Origin: Candidatus Magasanikbacteria bacterium CG_4_10_14_0_2_um_filter_41_10
Lineage (GTDB): Bacteria > Patescibacteriota > Patescibacteriia > Magasanikbacterales > UBA922
Length of the DNA stretch: 10,749 nt
Assembly (NCBI GenBank): GCA_002792995.1
Contig: PFPJ01000073.1
Location: 1 to 10,749, forward strand
Direction: 5' to 3'
Each line of letters starts with the position of its first letter. Within the stretch, counting starts at the first letter, position 1. Below are positions 1 to 9,600 of the stretch, piece after piece. A program made the position numbers and the translations under genes. Under the pieces are notes generated by a model that was not told the origin of the DNA, did no database searches, and saw nothing but the letters and a program-made list of their open reading frames with translations.

Positions 1-3000
1 TGGTATCACTCACAAATAACAGCCGTTTCAAGACGTCAGGACTTGCATCAGTGAGAGCGATATCGTTGATCTGGAGAAATGGTAAATCATCGCCTGTGCT
101 TCCACTTTGTCCAGCATCTGCACAATAACTAAATGAATAATTAAGATCAGTATCACGATAAGGTTCCCATTGTTCACCATTTCTTGATGGCCAAGGATTT
201 TCACAAAACTTCGAGGTCAAAGATACATTTCCCTTAAAGACATTTCCAAGTTGGTTACTTTCAGTGCTTTGATCTCTCGTGATGATAGCTTGTGCGACAG
301 CAGTCACATTTCCTTCAACATTCGTCGATCCCATCTTAGTAAATTGACTCGTGGAACTTGCATTGTCTGCAGGGATATGAAATATCGTACTTTGTTGAGG
401 TTGCCATTCCCAACGCCAACTATACGCAGGTGTTGAGACAATTTTTTGACCTTGCACAGTAACGGCATCAGCACCAAAACTGGTTGAGGTATTTGGTAAA
501 ATAAACAGATGACTCGTAGGATCTACAAACACCTGATCTATCTTACAAATTTCAGTACCAACTTCGAATGTCCATGCATCTGATATAACACTCTGTGTTG
601 GATGTTTGATCCCTACCCCATTGATATCTCGAATACCTGCCATCCCACCACGAAGAAGGACAGCATATGCAGTATGTTCCGTCTCACTTCCAATGGCATG
701 TGGCAAATAAAGAGGTATGGTGAGAGAAGGTTCGGTTACATCAGTCGTTAGATTTCCATCACTACACCATGTATGAATATCAGAGAGTACTACATCTTTT
801 GCAAACACTTTTTGTACTAACGAATAGAAAAAATTCTTTACACCTTGCCAGAGTGATGACCAAAATCCATGCGCACTTGCATCAGCAACACCACTTGGCA
901 AATGCAACGCAGTACTCACTTCAAGCGTAACATCCGTGCCACCAGCATCTGCACAATTTACACCACTATCATAATATCCTCGTGCGACAATGGCATTCCC
1001 CGCAATACTTTGTGGATCCACAGTCTTGTCAAACGTGACACTGATGTAGGTATTGCGACAAATAGGAGGATCTCCTGCTCCATCAGCAGGATATTCATCT
1101 GTACGCATAGGTCGTGGATAACAACATGAATTGGTGGCGACACCAAGTCCGTTTGGTCCAATTTCCCCATTCGTAGGAAGCACACAGTCATTATAAAATC
1201 CATTTTTGGGAGCTTCATATTCAGTAAACCCACATTGGAGTGTGTAATCAGCATGACCCGTTACACTTTCTGCAGGTATATTGGCTTCAATTGTTGTTTC
1301 TTGTTTATTATTTTCTGTTGGGCCTTGACCAACGGCAGTAGTAAGTTGTTGCCCTCCCTGTTTTGAAGAATCCACAGACTGAGGAATCTCACATGATGCA
1401 TATTCACCCAAACCAACGACACCATCACCACAGACCGATGGAATACTATAAAAAAGTGATGATCCACCGAGCAAACAAGAGGACGTACAATCTTCCTCTG
1501 CGGGATCACACAGTGGAGTTGCGCTCTCACACGTACTTTTCAAAAGACAGGTATCAGAACAATTAGCAGGGAGGACTCCATCGACCGCTTCACACTGTTC
1601 TCCTGATTCCGTTCGTCCATTGCCACAAACGCTCTTGGCAGCCTGACATGCAACATTGATATCATTTTCAGATACATATTGGAATTGATTGTCTGCATGC
1701 GACGCACACCAATCTTCCGATATTGGTGTCCCAATATGAAGACATGCACGGGAACAACCAATAGCAGATCTATTTGGATTTGTAGCACCAGCAACAAAAG
1801 GAATACCGATATCACAGGATTCTTCGAGTCCCACAAGCCCATCACCACAATACCCACTCGTATTAGGATTGAAATTTTGTGAGGATCCTTTTTTGAGACA
1901 GTCATTTGTACAATATGGTTGCCACGAAACCAACCCAGCACTTGTCCGGACACTTGCGAGAGGATCGCACATTTCTCCTCCTGTTGCGATAGTATTATCA
2001 AGAGCGTGTTCTACAGGATTATTCACTTCATGTTGGACACTGCCACAATATGGTTGTGTATCGCTATTTTGGACAATTCCCGGTCTGAGACAAGACAATG
2101 TACACGTCAGGCCAACGGTTTCACCATCAACCGCAATGTCACAATCCTCACCCGCATCCACAATACGATTGCCACAAATAGGAGTTGTTTTTTCTTCAAA
2201 GGTCACATCACTTCCGAGGGGCACGCAAGAACCACTGCAATATCCTGAACTTCCCGTGAGAGATGCTGCAAACTGCGTAGTGGTCGCTACCGCAGGAACT
2301 GTGGAATCCCAACGATAGGTATACGATGCTTGTGAAAGCTCTTGTCCTTTTGGACTACACTCATTTGGAGCCCCGTATGGAATCGCAGTAAACTTTGTCT
2401 TTTGTCCTATATATGTCGCAGTAAATGGATGAGGTGTGACAGAAACATGATCGACACCACACAAGGTATTGTCATCTTTTGTACGGAACACCCATGAAAA
2501 AGGTATGAGTGTCTGGCCATCCCGCGTATCCAAATTCACTCCACCAAACGAAAGAATCGCAGAAGTCATCTCCACTTTATAATATGAATTTGGATCAAGG
2601 AGTGGCACCGGAGTAATCTTGACCTCAAGCTTGCTGTCAACATTTATCGATACGCCAATTTCCGACAGGTCGGTACAATTTGGATCAGCACATTTGTATA
2701 CCTTGATACCACTATTGTATGTTGAAGGATCCATGTGTCGGCTAAAGCTTGCCTTGATAATAGCATCACGGCACGACGCAGAGCAATTTGGTTCGTATGA
2801 CACAACATGTGGTGGACCAATATTGATAAACAAGGTTGAAGTATTTGCTTTGATACCATTAGGAAATGTGTTCTGAAGGTCCAGCCCCACAGTACTGGCG
2901 AATGCACCAAATGTCACACCGTCAGCAGCTTCTTCGATAGCAGTCGAAGTTGCCCGTGTATCTGCATAGTCTATTGAAGGAGCTATAGCAATTGTTGCTT

Positions 3001-6000
3001 TTGTTTCTCTATTTGAAGACCAATTCCATCCAAGATCATCAACATTCAATACCGTACATTTTCTATCTGCTCGTCCTTTTAAATAGTAATAAAATGGAAG
3101 GTCAGCATTTCGTACATCAGGCAACGGACCAATTTGTGTGACTGTTTTTTCAGGCGGAGTGATATAGGCACTATTGAGACTACACAAACCAGATCCTGTT
3201 TGAAAATCATAATAAAACGCAATATCGGCATCGGTATATGCTGGATTTTCAGGAACTCTATCAACACGCAAGGGAGTACTCGTCGAATTTCCTCCCCCAA
3301 CATCTTGTGCGATAGATGTGACACCAGTCGTGAGGAGAACGCGGTACCACGTGTTTGGCTCAAAATTTGGCGCTATCAAACCACGTGATTGTTTGATAAT
3401 CAACACAGTTCCATTTGTATCAAACTGCTGTGTCAAATCCAAATCAGTAACCCTGTCAGCAGGATCATAGGTACAGTTAATAGCACTATCAGTCGAACCA
3501 CAGGTATACATGAGGACGTTACCAGCATCAGCTGTAATAGTTGCAGGGTCAATATCAGTACTGAATGCAACTTCTGCAGTGGCATTCAAACACATTTTTT
3601 CTGAATCTTCCCATTCTACAGAAGGGACAGGAGAAGGATTCATGGTATCTCCAATACTATTACACTGTACGAGCACATACGGAACTTTCGGTGGAATACC
3701 CGTGGTAAAACGCCATACATATCCAGAACTTCGTACATCTCCTTCACAAATAGTCTTCCATGAACCTGCATCAGGTCCTTCTGGACAACATTGCAGATTG
3801 GTACCCGCAGGTGCAGTGCTTCCTTGAATACGACAATCCGTGACAAAATAATTGACACTGTTTCCTCGATTGTTATTTGCCTCGATAACGATAGGCCACT
3901 TTCCAAGTGGCATGGTTGGGTACCGACTCGCTGGAACATTCGCAACACTCGAATGTATCTGTGTTCCTTGTGTGTTTACATTCCAACGATCATCTCCTGA
4001 ACTACTATTCCACTGTATCCATGATGAAGATTCTAGATTCGATACAGTACTCGTGTCGCTAATATCACCAGAACCATTCCAAAAATATAAAGATGGGTTT
4101 GTCGTAAAATTCTTTCCACTAAACAAAAGCCCTGGATGTTCTTCAGGCAAAAGAGCAGGACCTTGCATAGGATCGAGCTCACAAATACTTGGTTTTTGAG
4201 CACCATTTTGTATTGACATCGTGTCGAGTGTCCCATCTGAAGTCAACCCATTGTCTGCACGTTCGACGGTAACATAATAATTCCCCTGACTTGAAAAATC
4301 ATCAGGAATATTCACAATAATTTGAGAATTCGTCCAAGTATTTTTACATGGTGCTGGAGGTACCTCGAGCTCAATACACGTATCATCTTGACTGCCATGT
4401 GTACACGACGCTTCTGCGGTTCGAGAAATATATACGTAACCAGCCAACCCAAAATGATCTCCAAAAATAGTCACAAAACTCCCAGGTGTTGGGTCACTTG
4501 GGTCAATATCAGTAATCAATGGTTTTACATCAGAAAGATCTGGTTGAGAAACACGAAATGGTACACCATTACTTATTTCTTCTCCTTTTTGTACATGAAT
4601 AAGTGGATTGCCAGGTGCAATCGACAATGGAACAATGGAATGAATCACACTTGCAGTCCATCCAGACTCAAAGATCTCTGCAGATATAGGATCTGATCCT
4701 GTTATACCAAAGGTAAGATTGTCTCCAGTTTCTTGTGTATCACCAAACCCTGTCCCAATTGCACGAATCGTTGTCCCAGGAGGACCCGCTTTATCACCCA
4801 TATGCAAGATGCCCTGATCTTCATCCACGACTACAGCACAGAGTCCTGGTCGAACCGTAGTATTGAAACGAAATAATCCATCTTCATGCGCAATTCCCTC
4901 AGCATCAGTATAGATAGGCTTGACCCCAAAGGTATCATTTGTCGCATCTGTTTGATTTGTTTCAGTATTGGTAATACGAATAGCTGCTTCGCTTACGGTG
5001 CCATCAAAATCAGTGTTGTCTGGCACTTCGGCAATGATATAGGTATTATTCCAAGAGCTGCCCGTCAATACATCACTACACTCAACCACATGGGCAGGAA
5101 TCCATCCGGTATCATCCGTACCAAATTCAACAGTCCCTTGTTGAAGTCCAAAGTAATATCCACGAATAGTCACCCAATTGCCAGGCGCACCATCCATAGG
5201 ATCAACAGCTGTAATATTTGGTTTGGAAACACATTGCCCCTCAAGACACAAACCACTCGCACACTGGTAATTTTCAGTACAGGCACCATCAGTGCCACAT
5301 TCCCCTCCTTTATCAATAGCATATTCGCCCAACAATACGTCTTGTTCACCATTGAAACAATGATTGCCCACAAGTACAAATGTACCTGTCTGAGTCTCAG
5401 ATACATGATGATCAATATCCCATGTTGTCAAACTATACTGATACTGTTTTGGCGCACCAGCCTGCCGTATAATTCCTGTTGAGAAGAAAAAACCTCTGCT
5501 AAACGAATAAGGATCTGCCGAGGACATCGTTGAAGACGGTCCTCTAAACATATCAAACGGTGTTTCAGATCCATCCGTTGCTTCGAGATGAAAGTGAACA
5601 TACGCAATACCATTGTCGTCATTCGTAGAACCGACAAATGTATACGTCTCCCCTGCTGGTATATGTGGTTCTGGATCCGTAAATATACTATTCGTTTCAG
5701 GATTGATAATACCAACTCCTTGCCACGTTGGATTTTCAATGTCATTTGCTTGTGTGATCGCACCAAACGATGCTTCTTTCATCCCCTCAAACTGGCATGC
5801 CGTACCTCCAAAATTGATACCTTCACCATCTGTCGCCACAACGGTATCATTGATGGTTGCTGTGTACTCTCCCAATGGAATACATTCCGTCGCCCCAACA
5901 TAATTTTCCGCACTACACTGAGACGCGACATCGCCAACGAGTGGCATTATCGCTTCTATTACCTTATTATCGGTGCCAGGAACAAAGTGATACGTGAAAT

Positions 6001-6619
6001 TACGAGTAACATCCACTGACGTGTCTTTTTGTATAAAAAATACTTCATTTGCAGGAGTTTCCACAGACTTCGTAAAGACTGCACGTATCACAATATTATT
6101 GATATCAGCCTTATCCCTGCTTGGCGTAATACTCTGTGCGACAAATACATTGTCACATGGATTATAGTTGCATGTCTGCACATCGGTACAGGTAGGAGGT
6201 GGATTGGTATCACCAGGATTCACCCCACCCGCTGCAGCATTGAGTTTGAGCAAAATAAACTGGACAATCGCAAATGAAAAAAATACAATGGTCAATCCTA
6301 TCAACGCATTTCTCAAAATCATTTTTGCTTGTGATACTTTGTCTTCGTTCCCATTTGATGTCATGTAGACATACCCACCGTACAACACAATAATCACAGC
6401 GATAAGTCCGAGAAATCCAAGCACTGCACGGATAACTTTTACAATCGTAATATCCAATGGTTGGCTACTCAACGCAATTCCTTGATCTTGGACATTCTGC
6501 AGACCAAAGTCTGTCTGTGCATGGACAGTGTTTGGAACAATAGAAAAAAATAAAAGAAGAACTAATCCACTGAATAGAAGTGTTTTTACAAATGTTTTAT
6601 ATTCGTGGAAAAATGTCAT
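1..6619 (-). CDS. Giant surface protein with pilin-like anchor, IPT/TIG, SbsA Ig-like and Cys-rich repeats (C-terminus cut by window edge)
   Basis: The frame is open from an ATG at 6619-6617 to the left edge: 2206 codons, no stop. Residues 1-34 look like a signal peptide ending V-H-A before Gln. Residues 35-128 are a T4SS_pilin-like core: helix about 57-86, a loop with GNEDKVSQAK, helix about 101-126. This puts the rest outside the cell. In order follow an SbsA-type Ig-like region (about 144-280), a further Ig-like region (286-417), a Cys-rich knot (Cys421, 441, 447, 453, 458, 463), three to four IPT/TIG domains (466-927), SbsA Ig domains at 978-1140, 1267-1380 and 1849-2020, each followed by a BIG2-like unit, and five disulfide repeats at 1479-1755. 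The visible end has a CENPWPS segment, which I recall from large Parcubacterial Ig-like proteins. The start lies 6 bases after the upstream stop with no Shine-Dalgarno, suggesting translational coupling. Architecture is confident; an adhesin role is inference. Confidence 0.88.
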   Translation of the reverse strand, partial: MTFFHEYKTFVKTLLFSGLVLLLFFSIVPNTVHAQTDFGLQNVQDQGIALSSQPLDITIVKVIRAVLGFLGLIAVIIVLYGGYVYMTSNGNEDKVSQAKMILRNALIGLTIVFFSFAIVQFILLKLNAAAGGVNPGDTNPPPTCTDVQTCNYNPCDNVFVAQSITPSRDKADINNIVIRAVFTKSVETPANEVFFIQKDTSVDVTRNFTYHFVPGTDNKVIEAIMPLVGDVASQCSAENYVGATECIPLGEYTATINDTVVATDGEGINFGGTACQFEGMKEASFGAITQANDIENPTWQGVGIINPETNSIFTDPEPHIPAGETYTFVGSTNDDNGIAYVHFHLEATDGSETPFDMFRGPSSTMSSADPYSFSRGFFFSTGIIRQAGAPKQYQYSLTTWDIDHHVSETQTGTFVLVGNHCFNGEQDVLLGEYAIDKGGECGTDGACTENYQCASGLCLEGQCVSKPNITAVDPMDGAPGNWVTIRGYYFGLQQGTVEFGTDDTGWIPAHVVECSDVLTGSSWNNTYIIAEVPDNTDFDGTVSEAAIRITNTETNQTDATNDTFGVKPIYTDAEGIAHEDGLFRFNTTVRPGLCAVVVDEDQGILHMGDKAGPPGTTIRAIGTGFGDTQETGDNLTFGITGSDPISAEIFESGWTASVIHSIVPLSIAPGNPLIHVQKGEEISNGVPFRVSQPDLSDVKPLITDIDPSDPTPGSFVTIFGDHFGLAGYVYISRTAEASCTHGSQDDTCIELEVPPAPCKNTWTNSQIIVNIPDDFSSQGNYYVTVERADNGLTSDGTLDTMSIQNGAQKPSICELDPMQGPALLPEEHPGLLFSGKNFTTNPSLYFWNGSGDISDTSTVSNLESSSWIQWNSSSGDDRWNVNTQGTQIHSSVANVPASRYPTMPLGKWPIVIEANNNRGNSVNYFVTDCRIQGSTAPAGTNLQCCPEGPDAGSWKTICEGDVRSSGYVWRFTTGIPPKVPYVLVQCNSIGDTMNPSPVPSVEWEDSEKMCLNATAEVAFSTDIDPATITADAGNVLMYTCGSTDSAINCTYDPADRVTDLDLTQQFDTNGTVLIIKQSRGLIAPNFEPNTWYRVLLTTGVTSIAQDVGGGNSTSTPLRVDRVPENPAYTDADIAFYYDFQTGSGLCSLNSAYITPPEKTVTQIGPLPDVRNADLPFYYYLKGRADRKCTVLNVDDLGWNWSSNRETKATIAIAPSIDYADTRATSTAIEEAADGVTFGAFASTVGLDLQNTFPNGIKANTSTLFINIGPPHVVSYEPNCSASCRDAIIKASFSRHMDPSTYNSGIKVYKCADPNCTDLSEIGVSINVDSKLEVKITPVPLLDPNSYYKVEMTSAILSFGGVNLDTRDGQTLIPFSWVFRTKDDNTLCGVDHVSVTPHPFTATYIGQKTKFTAIPYGAPNECSPKGQELSQASYTYRWDSTVPAVATTTQFAASLTGSSGYCSGSCVPLGSDVTFEEKTTPICGNRIVDAGEDCDIAVDGETVGLTCTLSCLRPGIVQNSDTQPYCGSVQHEVNNPVEHALDNTIATGGEMCDPLASVRTSAGLVSWQPYCTNDCLKKGSSQNFNPNTSGYCGDGLVGLEESCDIGIPFVAGATNPNRSAIGCSRACLHIGTPISEDWCASHADNQFQYVSENDINVACQAAKSVCGNGRTESGEQCEAVDGVLPANCSDTCLLKSTCESATPLCDPAEEDCTSSCLLGGSSLFYSIPSVCGDGVVGLGEYASCEIPQSVDSSKQGGQQLTTAVGQGPTENNKQETTIEANIPAESVTGHADYTLQCGFTEYEAPKNGFYNDCVLPTNGEIGPNGLGVATNSCCYPRPMRTDEYPADGAGDPPICRNTYISVTFDKTVDPQSIAGNAIVARGYYDSGVNCADAGGTDVTLEVSTALHLPSGVADASAHGFWSSLWQGVKNFFYSLVQKVFAKDVVLSDIHTWCSDGNLTTDVTEPSLTIPLYLPHAIGSETEHTAYAVLLRGGMAGIRDINGVGIKHPTQSVISDAWTFEVGTEICKIDQVFVDPTSHLFILPNTSTSFGADAVTVQGQKIVSTPAYSWRWEWQPQQSTIFHIPADNASSTSQFTKMGSTNVEGNVTAVAQAIITRDQSTESNQLGNVFKGNVSLTSKFCENPWPSRNGEQWEPYRDTDLNYSFSYCADAGQSGSTGDDLPFLQINDIALTDASPDVLKRLLFVSDT
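404..3688 (-). repeat. Threefold SbsA-Ig plus BIG2-like module
   Basis: Three SbsA-type Ig-like domains (residues 978-1140, 1267-1380, 1849-2020), with VAFSTDIDPATI, ASFSRHMDPSTY and VTFDKTVDPQSI at equivalent points, each end in an aromatic strand (YYDFQTG, WVFRTKD, WTFEVGT). Each is followed at once by a BIG2-like unit that begins LCSLNSAYITP, LCGVDHVSVTP or ICKIDQVFVDP and ends in GWNWSS, YTYRWDS or YSWRWEW. The Cys-rich array (1479-1755) sits between the second and third modules. Confidence 0.65.
1355..2185 (-). repeat. Array of five DUF4215/Myxococcus-type disulfide-rich repeats
   Basis: Residues 1479-1755 of the giant protein contain five units of the pattern C-G-x-G-x(4-6)-G-E-x-C-(D/E) ... 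C-(T/S)-x-x-C-L. The clear openings are CGNRIVDAGEDCD (1482), CGDGLVGLEESCD (1591), CGNGRTESGEQCE (1665) and CGDGVVGLGEYASCE (1730); a longer one starts at CGSVQHEV (1525) and has GGEMCD later. Unit ends include CTLSCL, CTNDCL, CSRACL, CSDTCL and CTSSCL. The family is known from extracellular proteins of myxobacteria and some protists. Confidence 0.75.
3839..5224 (-). repeat. Tandem IPT/TIG domains
   Basis: Residues 466-927 of the giant protein hold repeated openings of the IPT/TIG immunoglobulin fold: PNITAVDPMDGAPGNWVTIR then GYYFG (468 on), AGPPGTTIRAIGTGFG (611-626), and PLITDIDPSDPTPGSFVTIF then GDHFG (700 on). A diverged fourth unit starts with PSICELDPMQGP (810 on) and continues to GKNF. 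Such domains occur in cell-surface receptors and adhesins as spacers or binding modules. Confidence 0.8.
6236..6517 (-). repeat. Pilin-like two-helix core, copy 2
   Basis: Residues 35-128 of the giant protein. The same landmarks appear in the same order: DFG, IALS, LGFLG, LYGGYVYMTS, GNEDKVSQAK, NALIG and FSFAIVQF. The plus-strand stretch near 6340-6364 (ctttgtcttcgtt) is shared with 9415-9427 in copy 1, so similarity persists at the DNA level. The copies diverge right after the second helix, where the ectodomains begin. Confidence 0.85.
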
Positions 6620-6625
6620 ACTTTT

Positions 6626-9600
6626 TTATTGAAATTTTGTTGGACTCACACTAGGATTTCGAAATAACTCTACACAGGTAGTCATATCTTGTTGTTGTTT
6701 GGAAACACCTAAATTTGTACTGATGCATCCAGTATCCGTACTACTGGTGACATCAATAGACGCAGGGATACATGCTGAAATATCTTTAATACTGCCATCG
6801 TCATTATAAGTTATATCACATGCAGGTGTACTGATATCTCCTTGTGGTTCAGTTGCATCAGGTCCTCTGCCAGGATACATACAAAATTGATTCATTGCTT
6901 TGACCGTTCCAGGAATACTAGGAAAATACCAATGATCTATCCCAAACATACCAAAAGGACGCGCAGGATGTTCCAAACGGAGAATAGTTTTTGTGATATC
7001 ATCCGTCTTCACATCCTCAGATCGTTGCATTACCCCAAGTCCAATAGCTGAATCAGGATATTCTAAGATAGAAATGTTATCAAAGGACATCATTTCTTTG
7101 CTAAAATAAATTTGTACCGGCGTAAGTGGACCAACCCCAGGCTGATCAATGCCAGGTGATACTTTTTCAATATATGGTGCTTGTGTATCAATCACATTGT
7201 CCACAGTAAAATACCACCAATAGTTATCAGGAGAAAGTTCTTGTGAATCTATTTTTTTTGGATTGTTTATTGGTGGCTTATGGCGCGGAACAGTGGTTGT
7301 TGACACAAGAAAATCATGTGCACCAGGGAGTACACTAAATCCAGTGAGCTCTGGTGCACTGTCCATTGCATTAGTGGCAAGGTCTTCGACACCATCAAAT
7401 AATCCTGCTGATACAAAGCTATCACCATCAGGATTGTCGAGAGATGCGGTACGAGCAAGGACAGCATATTCTTCGGAACATGTTTTATCCGAGTCAGCAC
7501 AATTGGTAGGTAAACAATAGATAGGTTCCCCACAACTATTGATACCACATTCTTCATTTGATACAAATTCAACACTCCTATACCCATTGGTAACCTTCCA
7601 TGATCCTTCTACTGCTATAGAACTTGCTTCCCCAACACCTGCCTGTCCTCCTCCTGCATCCGAAGTGACACGTACCTGCAAAATTGGTTGATTGACATAT
7701 TGGACAAACACAACACCATCACTATATGTGAATGATGGCGCGGTAGAGCCATTGAAAAAGGCAGCATCAGTTTCTGGATATGAAAAAAGGAATGTTGGTT
7801 GCAGTGGTGTTTCTTTTATCGACAAAGCCTTCATAGCACCATATTGTCCTGCAAACAAAATATCATCTGCAATAAACAATGAACCAAGAGCACCTGCAGG
7901 TGATCCAAATAGCGTAGGATCATTTATATTCAATTGTGTAATAGCTGAGTTTGAAGATGGCTGTGAGGCATCGATAATTTTCATATCTTGTCCAGTCGCG
8001 ATATACACCGTCGTACCATACACAGCAAGGTCTGTCGGTGTCTGACCAAGTGCCAAAGAAGCAACAAGGTTTGGTGAGGTAGGAGTACTTATATCAACAA
8101 TATCCAGTGTTTGAGCGGTATCGTAGATGATGTAAAGTTTATCCCCAACGACAACACTCTTTTTCACTGATGCACCAGCTGTACTTGCCACAGTAGCAAC
8201 AGCGTTCAAAAAAGTTGCAGAGTCTGGATTGATGTCAATGACATGAACGCCATGATCACCATCCGCAACATACGCATATGCCCCAGAAATAGAAATCGTT
8301 GTAGGATACACAAAGAGATCATTGCTTTCCACAAGCTGTATTTTTGTTTGTGCGTCAAACACATGTAATCGTACACCGGCAACAATGTAGATTCTGTCTG
8401 CATCAATAGCGAAGCTATGTAAATCGTTGTTGGTGACAAACATCGTATCTACAATCTCAGGACTATCTTTCTGTATTGTTTTTATACTATTGCTATCAGC
8501 GACATACAGAAAAGTAGCATCAGTAGCCATCTGTACAGAGGAAGGATAAAATTGATTGATGCCACCAAGCAGTCTTGTTGTTTCGACTGGTGTTGTTTGT
8601 GTTTGAACAGGTTGCGTACTGATCACAATGTTATGAAAACTAGAGTTTGGTCCCAATATTCCCTGCACCATCATAGGATCCACAGGTTCATTGAATGTAA
8701 TTTTTAGTACTCTATTTTTTTCTACGTGTTCTCCTGGATCTGGCGAGACATCGACAACATACGGTGGTGTCAAATCTACTTCTGTATTCGTTTGAAAATC
8801 CCAATAATAATTGGCCTCTGAACGCCCAGCAAATACACTATCGCCATTTACATTTTTGACAGTATTTGCAATAGTCACACGATGCCACTGATCAGATTCT
8901 TCGTTTCCAAGCAACGTTCGTGGTTTGAATACAAACGTATGCACCACACCAGCTCCTTCATAAGATGCCAATGCGGTAGCTTCAATAGTATCACCTTCTA
9001 TCGTCCTTTCATCTGACAATCTATTAATCGACACCACCCCAGCTTTCAAGGTGTCACAGACACGCGTCGTTAGTCCATTTTCATCTACCACATCAGTACA
9101 GTCCCCGAAAGTATCTGATCCATTGGTATCATCAATAATTGATGTTGGATCAATCTCATCAGTAAAGGTTACAACAATTTTGGTATTTCTATAGACATCG
9201 GTTTGATTTGGTTCGGGATAATGATCTTTTATTACATCTCCGAGTGAACCCACACCTACAAATGTTTGCTTCCCTGGCGGTTGTTGTTGAGAATGTGGAA
9301 TAACACCTGTCACACCACCGAGAATATTTATAACAAATTGGACGATAATAAAGGAAAATAAAATAACCGCAGTTCCAATCACTGCATTTTTGATAATTAC
9401 TTTTCCTTGCTCAACTTTGTCTTCGTTGCCAGCCGATGTCATGATCGTATATCCTGCATAGAGAATCAGAATAACGAGCACTACTCCAAGAAATCCAAGC
9501 AATATCCGAATTACTCGAAGAATAATCAATACGATAGAATCTCCCGAAAGGGCAATCTGTTGGTCTACTCGCGCAATACCAAAATCACCCTGTGCACGCA

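Noticed and set aside
1355..2185. CRISPR-like or DNA tandem repeat in the Cys-rich stretch
   Set aside because: The periodicity is at the protein level only; unit lengths vary and no conserved DNA repeat with regular spacers is visible.
958..5766. Many open frames of 60-200 codons on both strands between 250 and 6400
   Set aside because: They lie over the single continuous minus-strand frame of the giant protein. Their translations are low-complexity or Cys/His/Arg-rich shadows, without ribosome binding sites or recognisable motifs.
1..6619. UGA recoding (genetic code 25)
   Set aside because: No in-frame TGA was needed in any gene. Trp is TGG and all complete genes end in TAA, so the standard code fits.
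7263..8439. Shadow open frames over the 1029-aa gene on both strands
   Set aside because: The main frame gives coherent Ig-like and propeller domains throughout; the alternatives show no family motif.
7658..8566. Propeller as a separate enzyme (for example PQQ dehydrogenase or NHL protein)
   Set aside because: No PQQ-binding or NHL signature is visible; the blades fit LVIVD repeats and the frame is continuous with the flanking Ig-like domain.
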